A DNA stretch of 47,618 nucleotides from an uncultured bacterium (GTDB lineage: Bacteria > Bipolaricaulota > Bipolaricaulia > UBA7950 > UBA9294), in assembly GCA_913009415.1 (NCBI GenBank), contig CAJVYM010000005.1:1-47618 (forward strand), written 5' to 3'. A program made the position numbers and the translations under genes. Below are positions 1-7,009 of the stretch, one piece after another. The notes beneath the pieces were generated by a model, which was not told the DNA's origin, made no database searches, and saw nothing but the letters and a program-made list of their open reading frames with translations. Numbering within the stretch: position 1 is the first letter of the stretch; each line of letters starts with the position of its first letter.

Positions 1-40
1 GGGGGGTGTAGTAAGTCCATCTTCGGTTACTACACCCCCC
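1..40. repeat. Perfect 14-bp inverted repeat at the left edge
   Basis: Bases 1-14 are the exact reverse complement of bases 27-40, with a 12-nt loop. The arms begin with six G and end with six C. It begins at the first base, so the stem may continue outside the window. It could be a terminator stem, an element end or an assembly fold-back. There is no T-run after it on the plus strand. Confidence 0.8.
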
Positions 41-65
41 AAGCTACCCTAACAGTTTAGCGAGA

Positions 66-626
66 GTGAACTCCTTATCTGTACGGAATTACAGTAACAT
101 GTCTCCACGTAATGGCGAAGGTCAGGTCAAAGACGTCACCCTCAAGGTCCGAGAGGTACTGGATGCAGCTGAGAGCGAATTCCAGGACTACATGACATCC
201 ATGATTGAAGTCCTCAAAGAAGGAGTTCACTCTCCGCGAAGTCCGGAACAGAACCATCAGGTCATCATGGACACGGTGCTGGGATCGAAAGGCCTGCCTC
301 TTCCTGATACTCCGGATCTTGACTACTCAATTGTCGATACAGAGATTGTCACAAGAGATACCTACTGCTTCTGGGGGTACTCCCTATTCCAAGCAATATG
401 GCTTGAGGGCAATGGTGCAATCACTTGCAACAAGAACGATTTGGAGGATGGTCAGCTCTGTGCCTACGTGCCACTAGACGAAGAGGTCTGGGTTGTCGCG
501 GGTGACGAGAAACTGCGATCTCGGCTAGAGGAAACTCGCGACTTGCTGACGGCTGTCGGACTCGGCACGCGTGCGCAATTCCATCCAGTCACCCCAGATG
601 CGCTCACTCATGGAGAACCCACTTGA
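66..626 (+). CDS. Hypothetical protein, 186 aa
   Basis: The open frame starts at GTG 66; ATG 99 is an alternative, and neither has a clear Shine-Dalgarno sequence. I do not recognise the family. The protein is soluble-looking and acidic, with no signal peptide or membrane segment. The middle (about residues 85-140) is rich in aromatic residues and the C-terminal third has a charged helix followed by LLTAVGLGTRAQFHP. It sits alone in the accessory region next to broken genes, so it may itself be a fragment of something larger. Codon use looks plausible for a real gene, but existence and start are both uncertain. Confidence 0.45.
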   Translation: MNSLSVRNYSNMSPRNGEGQVKDVTLKVREVLDAAESEFQDYMTSMIEVLKEGVHSPRSPEQNHQVIMDTVLGSKGLPLPDTPDLDYSIVDTEIVTRDTYCFWGYSLFQAIWLEGNGAITCNKNDLEDGQLCAYVPLDEEVWVVAGDEKLRSRLEETRDLLTAVGLGTRAQFHPVTPDALTHGEPT

Positions 627-875
627 TGAAGATGTGGTTTTGTGCGAATCCCAAGGACATAATACCTATTTGGCTATTTAACGCTGTACGCCAAGAAAAA
701 CTCTGGGGAAAAGATAAGCCGAAAGATGCCTTGGCGAGCCTGGTGTATTGAGCGAGCGGGCGAGAGAAAACTTGTATCTCTCGCCAAGGAGTAGAGCATG
801 CCAAGAGCGGGGCATGAAGTACACGAAGAGCGGGGCGTTACGGGGTCGCGTCTTCATTCTTGGTGCTTTAAGGTC

Positions 876-1016
876 ATGAAAAAGCCACGAGGTCTTTTAC
901 CCCAAGGCCCACAAGCACAAGTCGCGGAATGGGAGCAGGAGCTAAATGCGCTGGCCTATGAGTTCTACAAGCTGACGGACGATGAGATCCGCATCATTGA
1001 GGAGGAAACGAAGTGA
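876..1016 (+). pseudogene. C-terminal fragment of a DNA methyltransferase/restriction protein
   Basis: The last ~30 residues (EWEQELNALAYEFYKLTDD and the following EIRIIEEE) match the terminal helix found in many N6-adenine DNA methyltransferases of PglX, Eco57I or type IIG kind, where a pattern like D-x-LVYxLYGLTxEEIxIVE precedes the stop. The reading frame opens at 798, but upstream residues show no methyltransferase motif (no DPPY, no FxGxG). I read it as the tail of a deleted restriction or BREX-like methyltransferase whose body is gone. It could instead be a very small intact protein, which is less likely. The family assignment is from memory of the motif only. Confidence 0.45.
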
Positions 1017-1264
1017 CTGCCGAACCCGAGAGGTCCAAATGTGAACTTCCGGGCATCCAGTATCCCAAGAGATGAGGAGAATAGAGTTGAGACCCGCCAC
1101 TCTTTGACATACTCTGTTGCAAAGTTGCACAATAATCATTGATGGCCACAGTGAGCGAAGTTACCCGCTCTATCGAGCCGCTGATCACTGATCAGCAAGT
1201 CATTGAGATGCTGTAGGAATCCACCTAAAGTGAGTGGAAATTACTAACAATTTATGGAGGCATA

Positions 1265-1549
1265 ATGAACGTTCAACAGAAGAAATTTCAAAAGAGCGCA
1301 ATTAGATACCTAGAGCTACCGAAAAGAGGGCTGCTGCTAAATACAAAAGACGTGCTTGCTGTATTACACATCACAGAGCGGCCTGAAGGTAGCGTTTTGG
1401 CTGAGTCATGTCTGGATCTCACAAGTGCAATAAGGGAAGCTAGCAGACACAACACTGACTTTGCTAAATGGCTTAATGAGACATTTGCTAGCTACAACCC
1501 AGAAGCATTGGTTCACCCGAGCTGCGACGACGGATGGAACTTTACTTAA
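1265..1549 (+). CDS. Hypothetical small protein, 94 aa
   Basis: ATG 1265 follows a good ribosome binding site (TGGAGG, about 5 nt spacing), which argues for a real translated gene. The protein is soluble with no signal peptide. Its centre reads LLLNTKDVLAVLHITERP, followed by a helical stretch ending FAKWLNETF. This faintly recalls the N-terminal part of BRO/antirepressor-type phage proteins, where a residue pattern similar to KDVLxVL occurs, but I cannot assign it. It stands alone, 215 bp before the DUF3800 gene, in the accessory region. Confidence 0.5.
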   Translation: MNVQQKKFQKSAIRYLELPKRGLLLNTKDVLAVLHITERPEGSVLAESCLDLTSAIREASRHNTDFAKWLNETFASYNPEALVHPSCDDGWNFT

Positions 1550-1629
1550 GCTTTAGGGGGCCATGTCATATCAGCAAGTGAGGACTCTGGGGTCTACCAT
1601 TGTATTTTACAGGTGACGGGCATACCGTT

Positions 1630-1652
1630 GTCAAGTAGAATGTGTACTTGAC
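1630..1652. promoter_or_regulatory. 8-bp inverted repeat upstream of the DUF3800 module
   Basis: GTCAAGTA (1630-1637) and TACTTGAC (1645-1652) are perfect inverted arms with a 7-nt spacer. It lies 110 bp upstream of the DUF3800 start. The half-site size and spacing fit an operator for a dimeric regulator, but no regulator gene is adjacent. It could also be chance. Confidence 0.35.
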
Positions 1653-1664
1653 GGGGGTGTGGCT

Positions 1665-1699
1665 CACGAAGTCAGCCGCCTTGTACGACCGATCGTGCT
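1665..1699 (+). repeat. Direct repeat, left copy, flanking the DUF3800/BECR-like module
   Basis: This 35-nt segment matches 3144-3179 with about four mismatches and one single-base gap. The last 14 bases, CGACCGATCGTGCT, are identical. Sequence similarity stops abruptly on both sides of each copy. The two copies bracket the two-gene module at 1764-2968, as att-like integration footprints or duplicated insertion targets would. The TATAAT at 1699-1704 starts at the last base of the repeat but has no convincing -35. Confidence 0.65.
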
Positions 1700-1763
1700 A
1701 TAATCCCGATGTATCTAATACGAGCTACTTAGCCAATGATTGGGCACAATGGAGGTCGAAGGC

Positions 1764-2474
1764 ATGCCCCAAGTCTTTAACGTCTACTGCGACGAAAGCT
1801 GCCACCTTGAACATGACCGGCAAAAGGTCATGGTATTGGGCGCTATTTGGTGCCCGTTTGAGAAGGCCAGAGAGACCGCACAGGCTATACGGGATATCAA
1901 AGAGAAACATGGACTTGGTCGGGACTTTGAGATTAAGTGGACCAAGGTCTCTCCGGGAAAGATCGATTTCTATATCGACCTGATCAATTACTTCTTTGCG
2001 GAGCCGGATCTTCACTTCCGCGCCTTGATCGTAGCCGACAAGAACAAGCTTCACCACGAGGCATACAGTCAAAGCCATGATGAATGGTACTTTAAGATGT
2101 ACTTCACCATGCTCAAAGCGATTTTTCGCCCCAACGCTTCCTATCGGATCTACCTCGATATCAAAGACACCCGGAGCGCCCCCAAGGTGAGGAAGCTTCA
2201 AGATGTGCTCTGCAACAACGCCTACGACTTCTCACGGGAGATCATTCAGAAAGTGCAGACGGTCCGCTCGCACGAGGTTGAACAGATACAACTCGCCGAT
2301 CTTCTGATCGGGGCCGTAGCCTATGCCAATCGCAATCTCTCCGGTAGCAGTGCGAAACAACGGTTGGTTGAAATCATCCGCGAACGTACCGGATACAGCC
2401 TGACTCGCTCCACACTTTACAGGGAAGATAAGCTCAACCTGTTCCTGTGGACTCCCCAGGAGCTGGATGTATGA
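1764..2474 (+). CDS. DUF3800 domain protein (RNase H-like fold predicted nuclease)
   Basis: DUF3800 proteins are predicted to have an RNase H-like fold. They are common in phage, plasmid and defence settings, and their activity is not established. Here the N-terminus has the hallmark strand ending in CDES (about residues 7-10), and a second acidic cluster lies in HEVEQIQLADLLIGAVAY near residue 180, matching the usual D-rich end of the family. The length (236 aa) is typical. The frame opens at TTG 1740, but ATG 1764 has a perfect GGAGGT at 1751-1756 with 7-nt spacing, so I chose it. The stop overlaps the next gene's ATG (ATGA), so the two are translationally coupled. The pair is bracketed by a direct repeat. 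Confidence 0.85.
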   Translation: MPQVFNVYCDESCHLEHDRQKVMVLGAIWCPFEKARETAQAIRDIKEKHGLGRDFEIKWTKVSPGKIDFYIDLINYFFAEPDLHFRALIVADKNKLHHEAYSQSHDEWYFKMYFTMLKAIFRPNASYRIYLDIKDTRSAPKVRKLQDVLCNNAYDFSREIIQKVQTVRSHEVEQIQLADLLIGAVAYANRNLSGSSAKQRLVEIIRERTGYSLTRSTLYREDKLNLFLWTPQELDV

Positions 2475-2968
2475 CGGAAAAGCCCCGCTGGTTACCAGCA
2501 ATGCTGGATCTTATCGGTAAATCAGAGGAAGAGTGCCTTTCTATTTTGTATGAGGTATTCACGAGGGATTTTAAGAACGGTCGTCCTTCGTTTCGCGGAT
2601 TGCCGGTGTGGTGGAACCGCAGAATTCTGCCACAGCAACACTACGAAGAAGGGTTTTGGCACCTTGTCAGTAGAGAGGAACGTGATACAGTAAATCGCCG
2701 TTTAGACCTTCCTAGAGCGGAACGGTTACCTTGGTGTAAGCCCGTTCTCACCAACTCTGATGCGAATCCAATTAAGGTTTGGACCTACCTTGAGCGCAGA
2801 CACCGGTTGCGTACGTATGTTTGGCTCGAACCCTGGGACTACTGTGTTGTCCTTGAGCATCGGAATTTATCGGGAAAGCAGATTGCTTGGCTTATTACCG
2901 CGTTCCACGTCGATGGTGCATCAAGAAGAAGGAACCTACGGAGAAAGTTCGAGAGACGAGAAGGGTAA
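2471..2968 (+). CDS. Small basic protein, BECR-fold RNase-like (putative toxin or effector)
   Basis: This gene starts at ATG 2471, inside the stop of the DUF3800 gene, giving a 165-aa protein. Its layout resembles Barnase-EndoU-ColicinE5/D-RelE (BECR) nucleases. GFWHL places a histidine at residue 64, RAERLPW gives arginines near 82-85, a YVWLE strand lies near 117, a VVLE strand near 126, LITAF gives a threonine at 143, and the tail is strongly basic (SRRRNLRRKFERR). In BECR enzymes a conserved H, R and T/S do the catalysis. The assignment is by pattern only and I cannot confirm the fold. Coupling to DUF3800 suggests one functional unit, perhaps toxin-antitoxin-like or a two-nuclease system. 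Confidence 0.55.
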   Translation: MTEKPRWLPAMLDLIGKSEEECLSILYEVFTRDFKNGRPSFRGLPVWWNRRILPQQHYEEGFWHLVSREERDTVNRRLDLPRAERLPWCKPVLTNSDANPIKVWTYLERRHRLRTYVWLEPWDYCVVLEHRNLSGKQIAWLITAFHVDGASRRRNLRRKFERREG

Positions 2969-3143
2969 AATGCATTCGCCGCCCAACCGGACGGCGAAAG
3001 ATCTCCTTCTACACATGGCAGATGAGACTAACACTATTATAGAGACTGAAACCCATAAGTCAAGAACCAGTGCACGGACCTTCGATCTTAGGATTCTTGG
3101 ACTCAGCGGTAGGGGTAAGGCTGGAGGTGAAGCACTCTAATTC

Positions 3144-3179
3144 CACAAAGCCAGCCTGCCTTGCGCGACCGATCGTGCT
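3144..3179 (+). repeat. Direct repeat, right copy, flanking the DUF3800/BECR-like module
   Basis: Counterpart of 1665-1699. It lies 175 bp after the end of the BECR-like gene. Identity is highest in the 14 bases 3166-3179. Confidence 0.65.
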
Positions 3180-3467
3180 GTTCAACCAACTGAAAGTTGC
3201 AGGTGCGCACAAAAGCAACGTTGCAGACAAGCTGCAACGCAAAACCCGCACAAAACCCGCTTTTCGTCATGTGCCGGGCCAGCTGCTATATTGAATGTCA
3301 AATCACCTCCTGGGCAGGTGAATGGCATTCTTCACCGCTGCTGTAGATAGCCACAACAGGTGCCTGGCCTTGGAGGAGCTAAACTTGTCCTGAGGTTCCG
3401 GTAGCATCCCACCGTAGGCAAATGTTATATTGCCGTGACGGTTATACCCGCGCGAAAATCGGTGATT

Positions 3468-3531
3468 ATGGTAAACTTGGTCTGCGATGGGTGAGCAACT
3501 GGTTCAAAGAGACGCTGAGTGCCGAGGGTGA
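3468..3531 (+). pseudogene. Truncated duplicate start of a nucleotidyltransferase gene, within a direct repeat
   Basis: Bases 3468-3502 match 4338-4372 at 30 of 35 positions, and all differences are transitions. In the right copy this segment is the leader and first codons of the intact nucleotidyltransferase gene at 4357. In the left copy the same start (ATG 3487, MGEQLVQRD) runs into a stop after 14 codons. I read it as a fossil 5' end of a related gene, left after the MntA/HepT pair was inserted or after duplication and deletion. Confidence 0.6.
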
Positions 3532-3585
3532 GCCGTACGTTCGATCTGACTTGATGAGGAAACCCGAAAACGCAATAATCTGGAC

Positions 3586-3884
3586 ATGAATACTGAAGAC
3601 ATAAGGAAGGCCTCATTGCCTGCGTGCCGCAAGTTCGATGTCAGGCGACTTGATGTGTTTGGCTCGACCGCTCGTGATGCCGCGAGCGGCGCAAGCGACG
3701 TTGACTTGCTGGCCGAGTTCAGGGGGATCCAGGCCGTAGTTCTGCGAGGCGGTTCTTCGGCCTTCTCCACCAACTGGAAGACACCTTAGGTTGCGAGGTC
3801 GATTTACTCACTATCGCCAGTCTCCGAAACCCATACTTCAGAGAGCGCATCTTGAAGGAGAGGATTTCCATTTATGAAGGATGA
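3586..3884 (+). pseudogene. mntA: MntA-type nucleotidyltransferase antitoxin, frameshifted
   Basis: MntA proteins are minimal nucleotidyltransferases that neutralise HepT toxins by AMPylation. The N-terminal part (from ATG 3586) shows VFGSTARDAASGASDVDLL, the GSxxR...DxDL signature of the MNT family. After about 3720-3750 the frame must shift from frame 1 to frame 3 to recover FFGLLHQLEDTLGCEVDLLT and then SLRNPYFRERILKER, the normal C-terminal half, ending at TGA 3882-3884. So the gene is complete in content but broken by a frameshift. A sequencing error cannot be excluded, but its toxin partner carries two further lesions, which points to real decay. Confidence 0.8.
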
Positions 3885-4234
3885 CCTTCTTGCCTACTTG
3901 GACGACATCCTTCGGTCTGGAAAGGCCATCAAGGCATTCTATCGCCGGATACACATTCGAGGATTACTCCTCTGACGAACTGCTTCGAAGCGGAGTGGAG
4001 CGGAAACTCAAGATTATTGGAGAGTCCTTGAGCAGGATCAAACGCGACGATCCCGAACTCTTGCAGTAAATCCCCGAGCACCGTGCCGTCATCTCTTTCA
4101 GAAACATCCTTGTCCACGGCTATGACACCATTGACGACCGCATTGTGTGGGGTATTATCGAAGAAGAACTCGGTTCCCTCCTTGGTACCGTGGACACACT
4201 TCTGCAGCAGAAGACGATCGAACAAGAGCATTGA
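3875..4234 (+). pseudogene. hepT: HepT-type HEPN ribonuclease toxin, frameshifted and with a nonsense codon
   Basis: HepT toxins are HEPN-domain RNases paired with MntA. The start is ATG 3875, overlapping the mntA end (MKDDLLAYLDDILRSGKAI). A frameshift near 3945 moves to frame 2, which reads YTFEDYSSDELLRSGVERKL and then KIIGESLSRI. A TAA at 4067-4069 then interrupts the frame where CAA would give LQQIPEHR. Beyond it lies RNILVHGY, which is the catalytic RX4-6H motif (R at 4100-4102, H at 4115-4117). The ending at TGA 4232-4234 gives a normal family length. With two lesions it should not make active toxin. Confidence 0.8.
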
Positions 4235-4337
4235 CTCCGATAAGCAATAGCAGCATAGTGTCCATTACCTGCGGGGCATGCTCCGCGAAACGTCGCCAGC
4301 AGTATCCGCTTGCGAATGTGTGTTCAAAGAGCCATTG

Positions 4338-4372
4338 ATGGTAAACTTGGTCTGCAATGAACGAACAACTGG
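4338..4372 (+). repeat. Direct repeat, right copy, spanning the start of the nucleotidyltransferase gene
   Basis: Counterpart of 3468-3502, with an identical 18-nt leader ATGGTAAACTTGGTCTGC and then diverged codons. The two copies bracket the broken MntA/HepT pair. Confidence 0.65.
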
Positions 4373-4905
4373 AGTTCATAAAGCAAATAGCAGAGCGGTT
4401 GGATGCAGCTGATATTCGGTATATGCTGACCGGTTCGATGGCGATGGCGATCTACGCAGTACCGCGCATGACACGGGATATAGACCTGGTCATCGAGTGT
4501 CACCTGGAGGATTCACCGAAGATCGCCCAGCTCTTTAAGGTTGACTGTTATGTAGATGAGGATAGCATTCGTAACGCTGTGATCAGACGATCCATGTTCA
4601 ACATCATTCACAACGAGTGGATGGTCAAGGCCGACTTCATCGTGCGCGGGGATGAAGAGTACAGGAGGTTGGAGTTCGAACGAAGGAAACGGTTCGATAT
4701 CGAAGGCACCCCAATCTGGGTTGTTGCATCAGAGGATCTCATTCTGTCCAAGCTTGAGTGGTCTAAGGGGTCAAGTTCAGCTCTCCAGCAAAGGGATGTC
4801 CAAGTGCTACTGGAAGCAGTCTCTGATCTTGATTGGAGCTATTTGGAATCATGGGCGCAGAGACTGGGAGTGAAAATCTTGCTCGAACAGGTGAAGAAGC
4901 GATGA
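4357..4905 (+). CDS. Nucleotidyltransferase, DUF6036/AbiEii-like, 182 aa
   Basis: The protein has a nucleotidyltransferase core: MLTGSMAMAIYAVPRMTRD followed by IDLVIE gives the G-S motif (about residues 26-27) and the metal-binding D-x-D at 41 and 43, with a further acidic strand at KADFIV. Related proteins (AbiEii and DUF6036 families) act in type IV-like toxin-antitoxin or abortive-infection pairs. The gene seems intact. Its stop overlaps the start of the next gene (ATGA at 4902-4905), typical of such pairs. No strong Shine-Dalgarno precedes ATG 4357. Whether it is the toxin or the antitoxin in this pair cannot be told from the sequence. Confidence 0.75.
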   Translation: MNEQLEFIKQIAERLDAADIRYMLTGSMAMAIYAVPRMTRDIDLVIECHLEDSPKIAQLFKVDCYVDEDSIRNAVIRRSMFNIIHNEWMVKADFIVRGDEEYRRLEFERRKRFDIEGTPIWVVASEDLILSKLEWSKGSSSALQQRDVQVLLEAVSDLDWSYLESWAQRLGVKILLEQVKKR

Positions 4906-5282
4906 ACGATGATCCAATAGATATCGAGGAGCGTTTTCGGAAGATGATCATGGCAAGGTCACCACAAGAGCGTCTGGCTATGGCTTGCCGGATGTTCGCT
5001 ACGGCGAAGGCTCTAGTTCGTGCTGGGATCGAGAAGGAGCACGGCTTGCTGCGCCCTGATAAGCTACGAGAACACGTCTTCCTCAGATTCTACGGGCAGG
5101 ATTTGGGGGAAGCCGAAAAGACAGCGATCCTCAATTCTTGGAAGGTGGATCGAGGGAGCAATACGCCTAACGGTTGCTCCGTGCCTGCAATAGTCAACTT
5201 GGTTAAGCAGCCTCCCCATAACGCGGCACACGGAACGTCGAGTAAGGAGGATCGGTACAAATCAGGCCTTAACAAACGTTAG
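4902..5282 (+). CDS. Small partner protein of the nucleotidyltransferase
   Basis: ATG 4902 overlaps the previous stop by 4 nt, so the two are co-translated. The first ~85 residues (IEERFRKMIMARSPQERLAM, a helix through MFATAKALVRAGI, then LREHVFLRFYGQDL) resemble a small helical family seen directly downstream of such nucleotidyltransferases. That likeness is from memory, and its function is not established. The last ~40 residues look unlike that family and are low in helix. The frame runs 21 nt into the 3' end of the convergent asparaginase gene, so the original stop may be lost. A 7-bp inverted repeat (5155-5161/5174-5180) lies inside the odd tail and may be a decayed terminator. Confidence 0.6.
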   Translation: MNDDPIDIEERFRKMIMARSPQERLAMACRMFATAKALVRAGIEKEHGLLRPDKLREHVFLRFYGQDLGEAEKTAILNSWKVDRGSNTPNGCSVPAIVNLVKQPPHNAAHGTSSKEDRYKSGLNKR

Positions 5283-5762
5283 GTTTTGCCGATCCTTGAC
5301 CACCCCGGGAAATCGCAGGACGCGGTTGTGCATCACGACGTACACGCCGGGTGGTACGAGGCGCGCGGCGAGGAGGGATTCAGTCACGTTCTGCAGTGCG
5401 TCCGTGTCGCGGAACTTGTACGGGCGCATCGCCCCAGTCAGGATTACGGGGACTCGCAGATCGACCAGCTCACTGCTTAAGAGTTCACCGGTCTCGGCCA
5501 TCGTGTCCGTTCCGTGCAGAACGATGATGGCGTCCGATGAGGGAAGAGCCTGCCGCGTTGCAGCGAGGATGTGCTGCCGATCCTCTCGTGTCATTTCCAG
5601 CGAATCCTTGAACACGACTTGTTCGTAGCTGACATCGAGATCTGGCAAGCGCAGCCCGGCGAGCATCTCCGGGAGGATGGTGTGGTAGTTCCGAAGCGAT
5701 CCGTCACGCTCGTTGTACGTTTTCTCGATCGTGCCGCCGGTGGTAAGAATGGTGATATTCAT
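5262..5762 (-). CDS. Single-domain asparaginase-like protein, 166 aa
   Basis: Asparaginases hydrolyse L-asparagine to aspartate and ammonia. This protein has the first catalytic motif TTGGTIEK (residues 7-14) and the second, HGTDTMAETG (83-92), so both catalytic threonines and the following acid are present. It ends at residue 166, keeping only the N-terminal domain of a normal ~330-aa enzyme. Stand-alone N-domain asparaginase-like proteins do exist in databases, so this is probably a natural form rather than a truncation. It is the last gene of a minus-strand run after the two chromate-type transporters (37 nt gap). Substrate and oligomeric state are unknown. Confidence 0.85.
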   Translation of the reverse strand: MNITILTTGGTIEKTYNERDGSLRNYHTILPEMLAGLRLPDLDVSYEQVVFKDSLEMTREDRQHILAATRQALPSSDAIIVLHGTDTMAETGELLSSELVDLRVPVILTGAMRPYKFRDTDALQNVTESLLAARLVPPGVYVVMHNRVLRFPGVVKDRQNLTFVKA

Positions 5763-5799
5763 CTTCGATCGGAAATTATCCCTCGTACGATAGGGCCGG

Positions 5800-6330
5800 T
5801 CAATGGAAGATCGCGATCCCTAGCAATCCTGCTGCAATGATGATGAGGACGGGGTGCACCTTGTGTCCGGCAAACAAGATGGCGAAGAATGCGGCGGCAG
5901 CGATTCCACCGGTGATAAATCCGTCGATTGAGATTGATCCGAAGGTGTAGACAGAGTAGATGATAAGTGCGATGATACCAGGGTGCAGTGCTAACTTTAC
6001 TCGGTTGAGCGCGTCTTTTGAGCGCAGGTGGGAGACGGTGAGGGTGTACCCAATCAGAAGAAGGACCCCGGGGGTGATAACGGCGAGCGACGCAAGGAGG
6101 GCGCCACCGATTCCACAGATCTTGTAACCGGTCAGCGTGGCGGAATTAATCGCGATTGAACCAGGCGTCATTTGGGCAATGGTGATGACGTCGCGCATCT
6201 GGGTAGCGGTCAACCATCCATGCATGGAGACGATCTCGTACTGGATGAGCGCGATTGTGGCAATCCCGCCACCATAGGCGCTTATCCCGATCAGGAAGAA
6301 ACTTGCGTAGAGCTGAAACAGGATCCCCAT
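5800..6330 (-). CDS. Chromate transporter family protein, half-size subunit (second)
   Basis: This is a short-chain ChrA-type membrane protein. It has the family motif SAYGGGIATIALIQYE near the N-terminus, a PGSIAINSATLTGY segment and about five to six hydrophobic stretches ending at GLLGIAIF. Paired short ChrA proteins form a heterodimer equivalent to one full ChrA and export chromate, or possibly other oxyanions. The frame opens at 6447, but the family-typical start is ATG 6330 (MGILFQLYASFF), because the upstream 39 residues are polar and atypical. The first half-subunit gene ends 25 nt upstream. Confidence 0.88.
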   Translation of the reverse strand: MGILFQLYASFFLIGISAYGGGIATIALIQYEIVSMHGWLTATQMRDVITIAQMTPGSIAINSATLTGYKICGIGGALLASLAVITPGVLLLIGYTLTVSHLRSKDALNRVKLALHPGIIALIIYSVYTFGSISIDGFITGGIAAAAFFAILFAGHKVHPVLIIIAAGLLGIAIFH

Positions 6331-6355
6331 CTTGATTACCTTCCCCGTTCCTGTA

Positions 6356-6922
6356 TCATGCTTTCCCTTTTGGAAAGATGAACACGCCGACCGCTCCGGA
6401 GATGAGGATCGCCACGATCGGGTGAACCTTGAATGCGAACAGGACAACGAGGATGGCTAAAGTTAATCCAACTGTACGTAGGTTTAACGTTGTCCCGCGG
6501 CCAAACACGTACACGGCGTAAGCGATCTGCCCGGTGATCGCTGCTCCCGCCCCTTTGAAGAACGCCTGTACGATGTGCATGCTGGTAAATCGGAAGAGGA
6601 ATATGCCGATGAGCAGGATGACGATGATCGACGGGGTGATGATCCCGATTATTGCGGCGATCACACCCGGGGCGCCGCGCATGCGCAGTCCCTGCAGGAA
6701 CGCAGAATTTACGGCGATCGCGCCCGGGAAGACCGTAGACAAGGACACAATGTCGGTCAGTGCTTCCTTGTCAATCCACTTCCGCTTGGCGTAGAGTTCG
6801 TAATTCAGCACGGGTAGCATGGCAAAACCGCCGCCAAAAGTGAAGAGCCCGATCTTAAAGAAGACAAAAAAGATCCGCCACAGGGTGACACGTTCTATGC
6901 GCTGAGCGCCTCTCTCCGGCAT
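6356..6922 (-). CDS. Chromate transporter family protein, half-size subunit (first)
   Basis: It has the other ChrA half signature: FKIGLFTFGGGFAMLPVL at residues ~22-40, VFPGAIAVNSAFLQG and then about five membrane segments to the end. It is 188 aa. The start at 6922 gives a short cytoplasmic N-terminus before the amphipathic helix, as usual. It pairs with the gene at 5800-6330 in split order. In anaerobes such genes may serve anions other than chromate, so the substrate is inferred only from the family name. Confidence 0.88.
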   Translation of the reverse strand: MPERGAQRIERVTLWRIFFVFFKIGLFTFGGGFAMLPVLNYELYAKRKWIDKEALTDIVSLSTVFPGAIAVNSAFLQGLRMRGAPGVIAAIIGIITPSIIVILLIGIFLFRFTSMHIVQAFFKGAGAAITGQIAYAVYVFGRGTTLNLRTVGLTLAILVVLFAFKVHPIVAILISGAVGVFIFPKGKA

Positions 6923-7009
6923 GTACAGATCCTCCCCGACCTACCGTCCTATAAGGACATGATAATCAAGTGATGATAGGGGAAGCTTCTCTGTTCGACA
7001 ACATGCACG

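Larger units (their letters stand above)
2969..3585. other. 617-bp stretch without a convincing gene
   Basis: It contains the right-hand copy of the module-flanking repeat (3144-3179), a weak bulged hairpin around 3294-3332 (CACCT/AGGTG arms with outer GAATG/CATTC), and the left copy of a second repeat with a truncated gene start (3468-3531). A 74-aa frame at 3070-3294 has no ribosome binding site or recognisable motif, and I do not count it as a gene. Confidence 0.6.

Noticed and set aside
1667-1704. Promoter for the DUF3800 module ending in TATAAT
   Set aside because: The TATAAT at 1699-1704 is perfect, but the only TTG-type -35 candidate (1681-1686) is 12 nt away, too close; at 17 nt there is no match.
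3070-3294. 74-aa plus-strand frame after the BECR-like gene
   Set aside because: No ribosome binding site, no recognisable motif, and it runs through the direct repeat; likely a chance frame.
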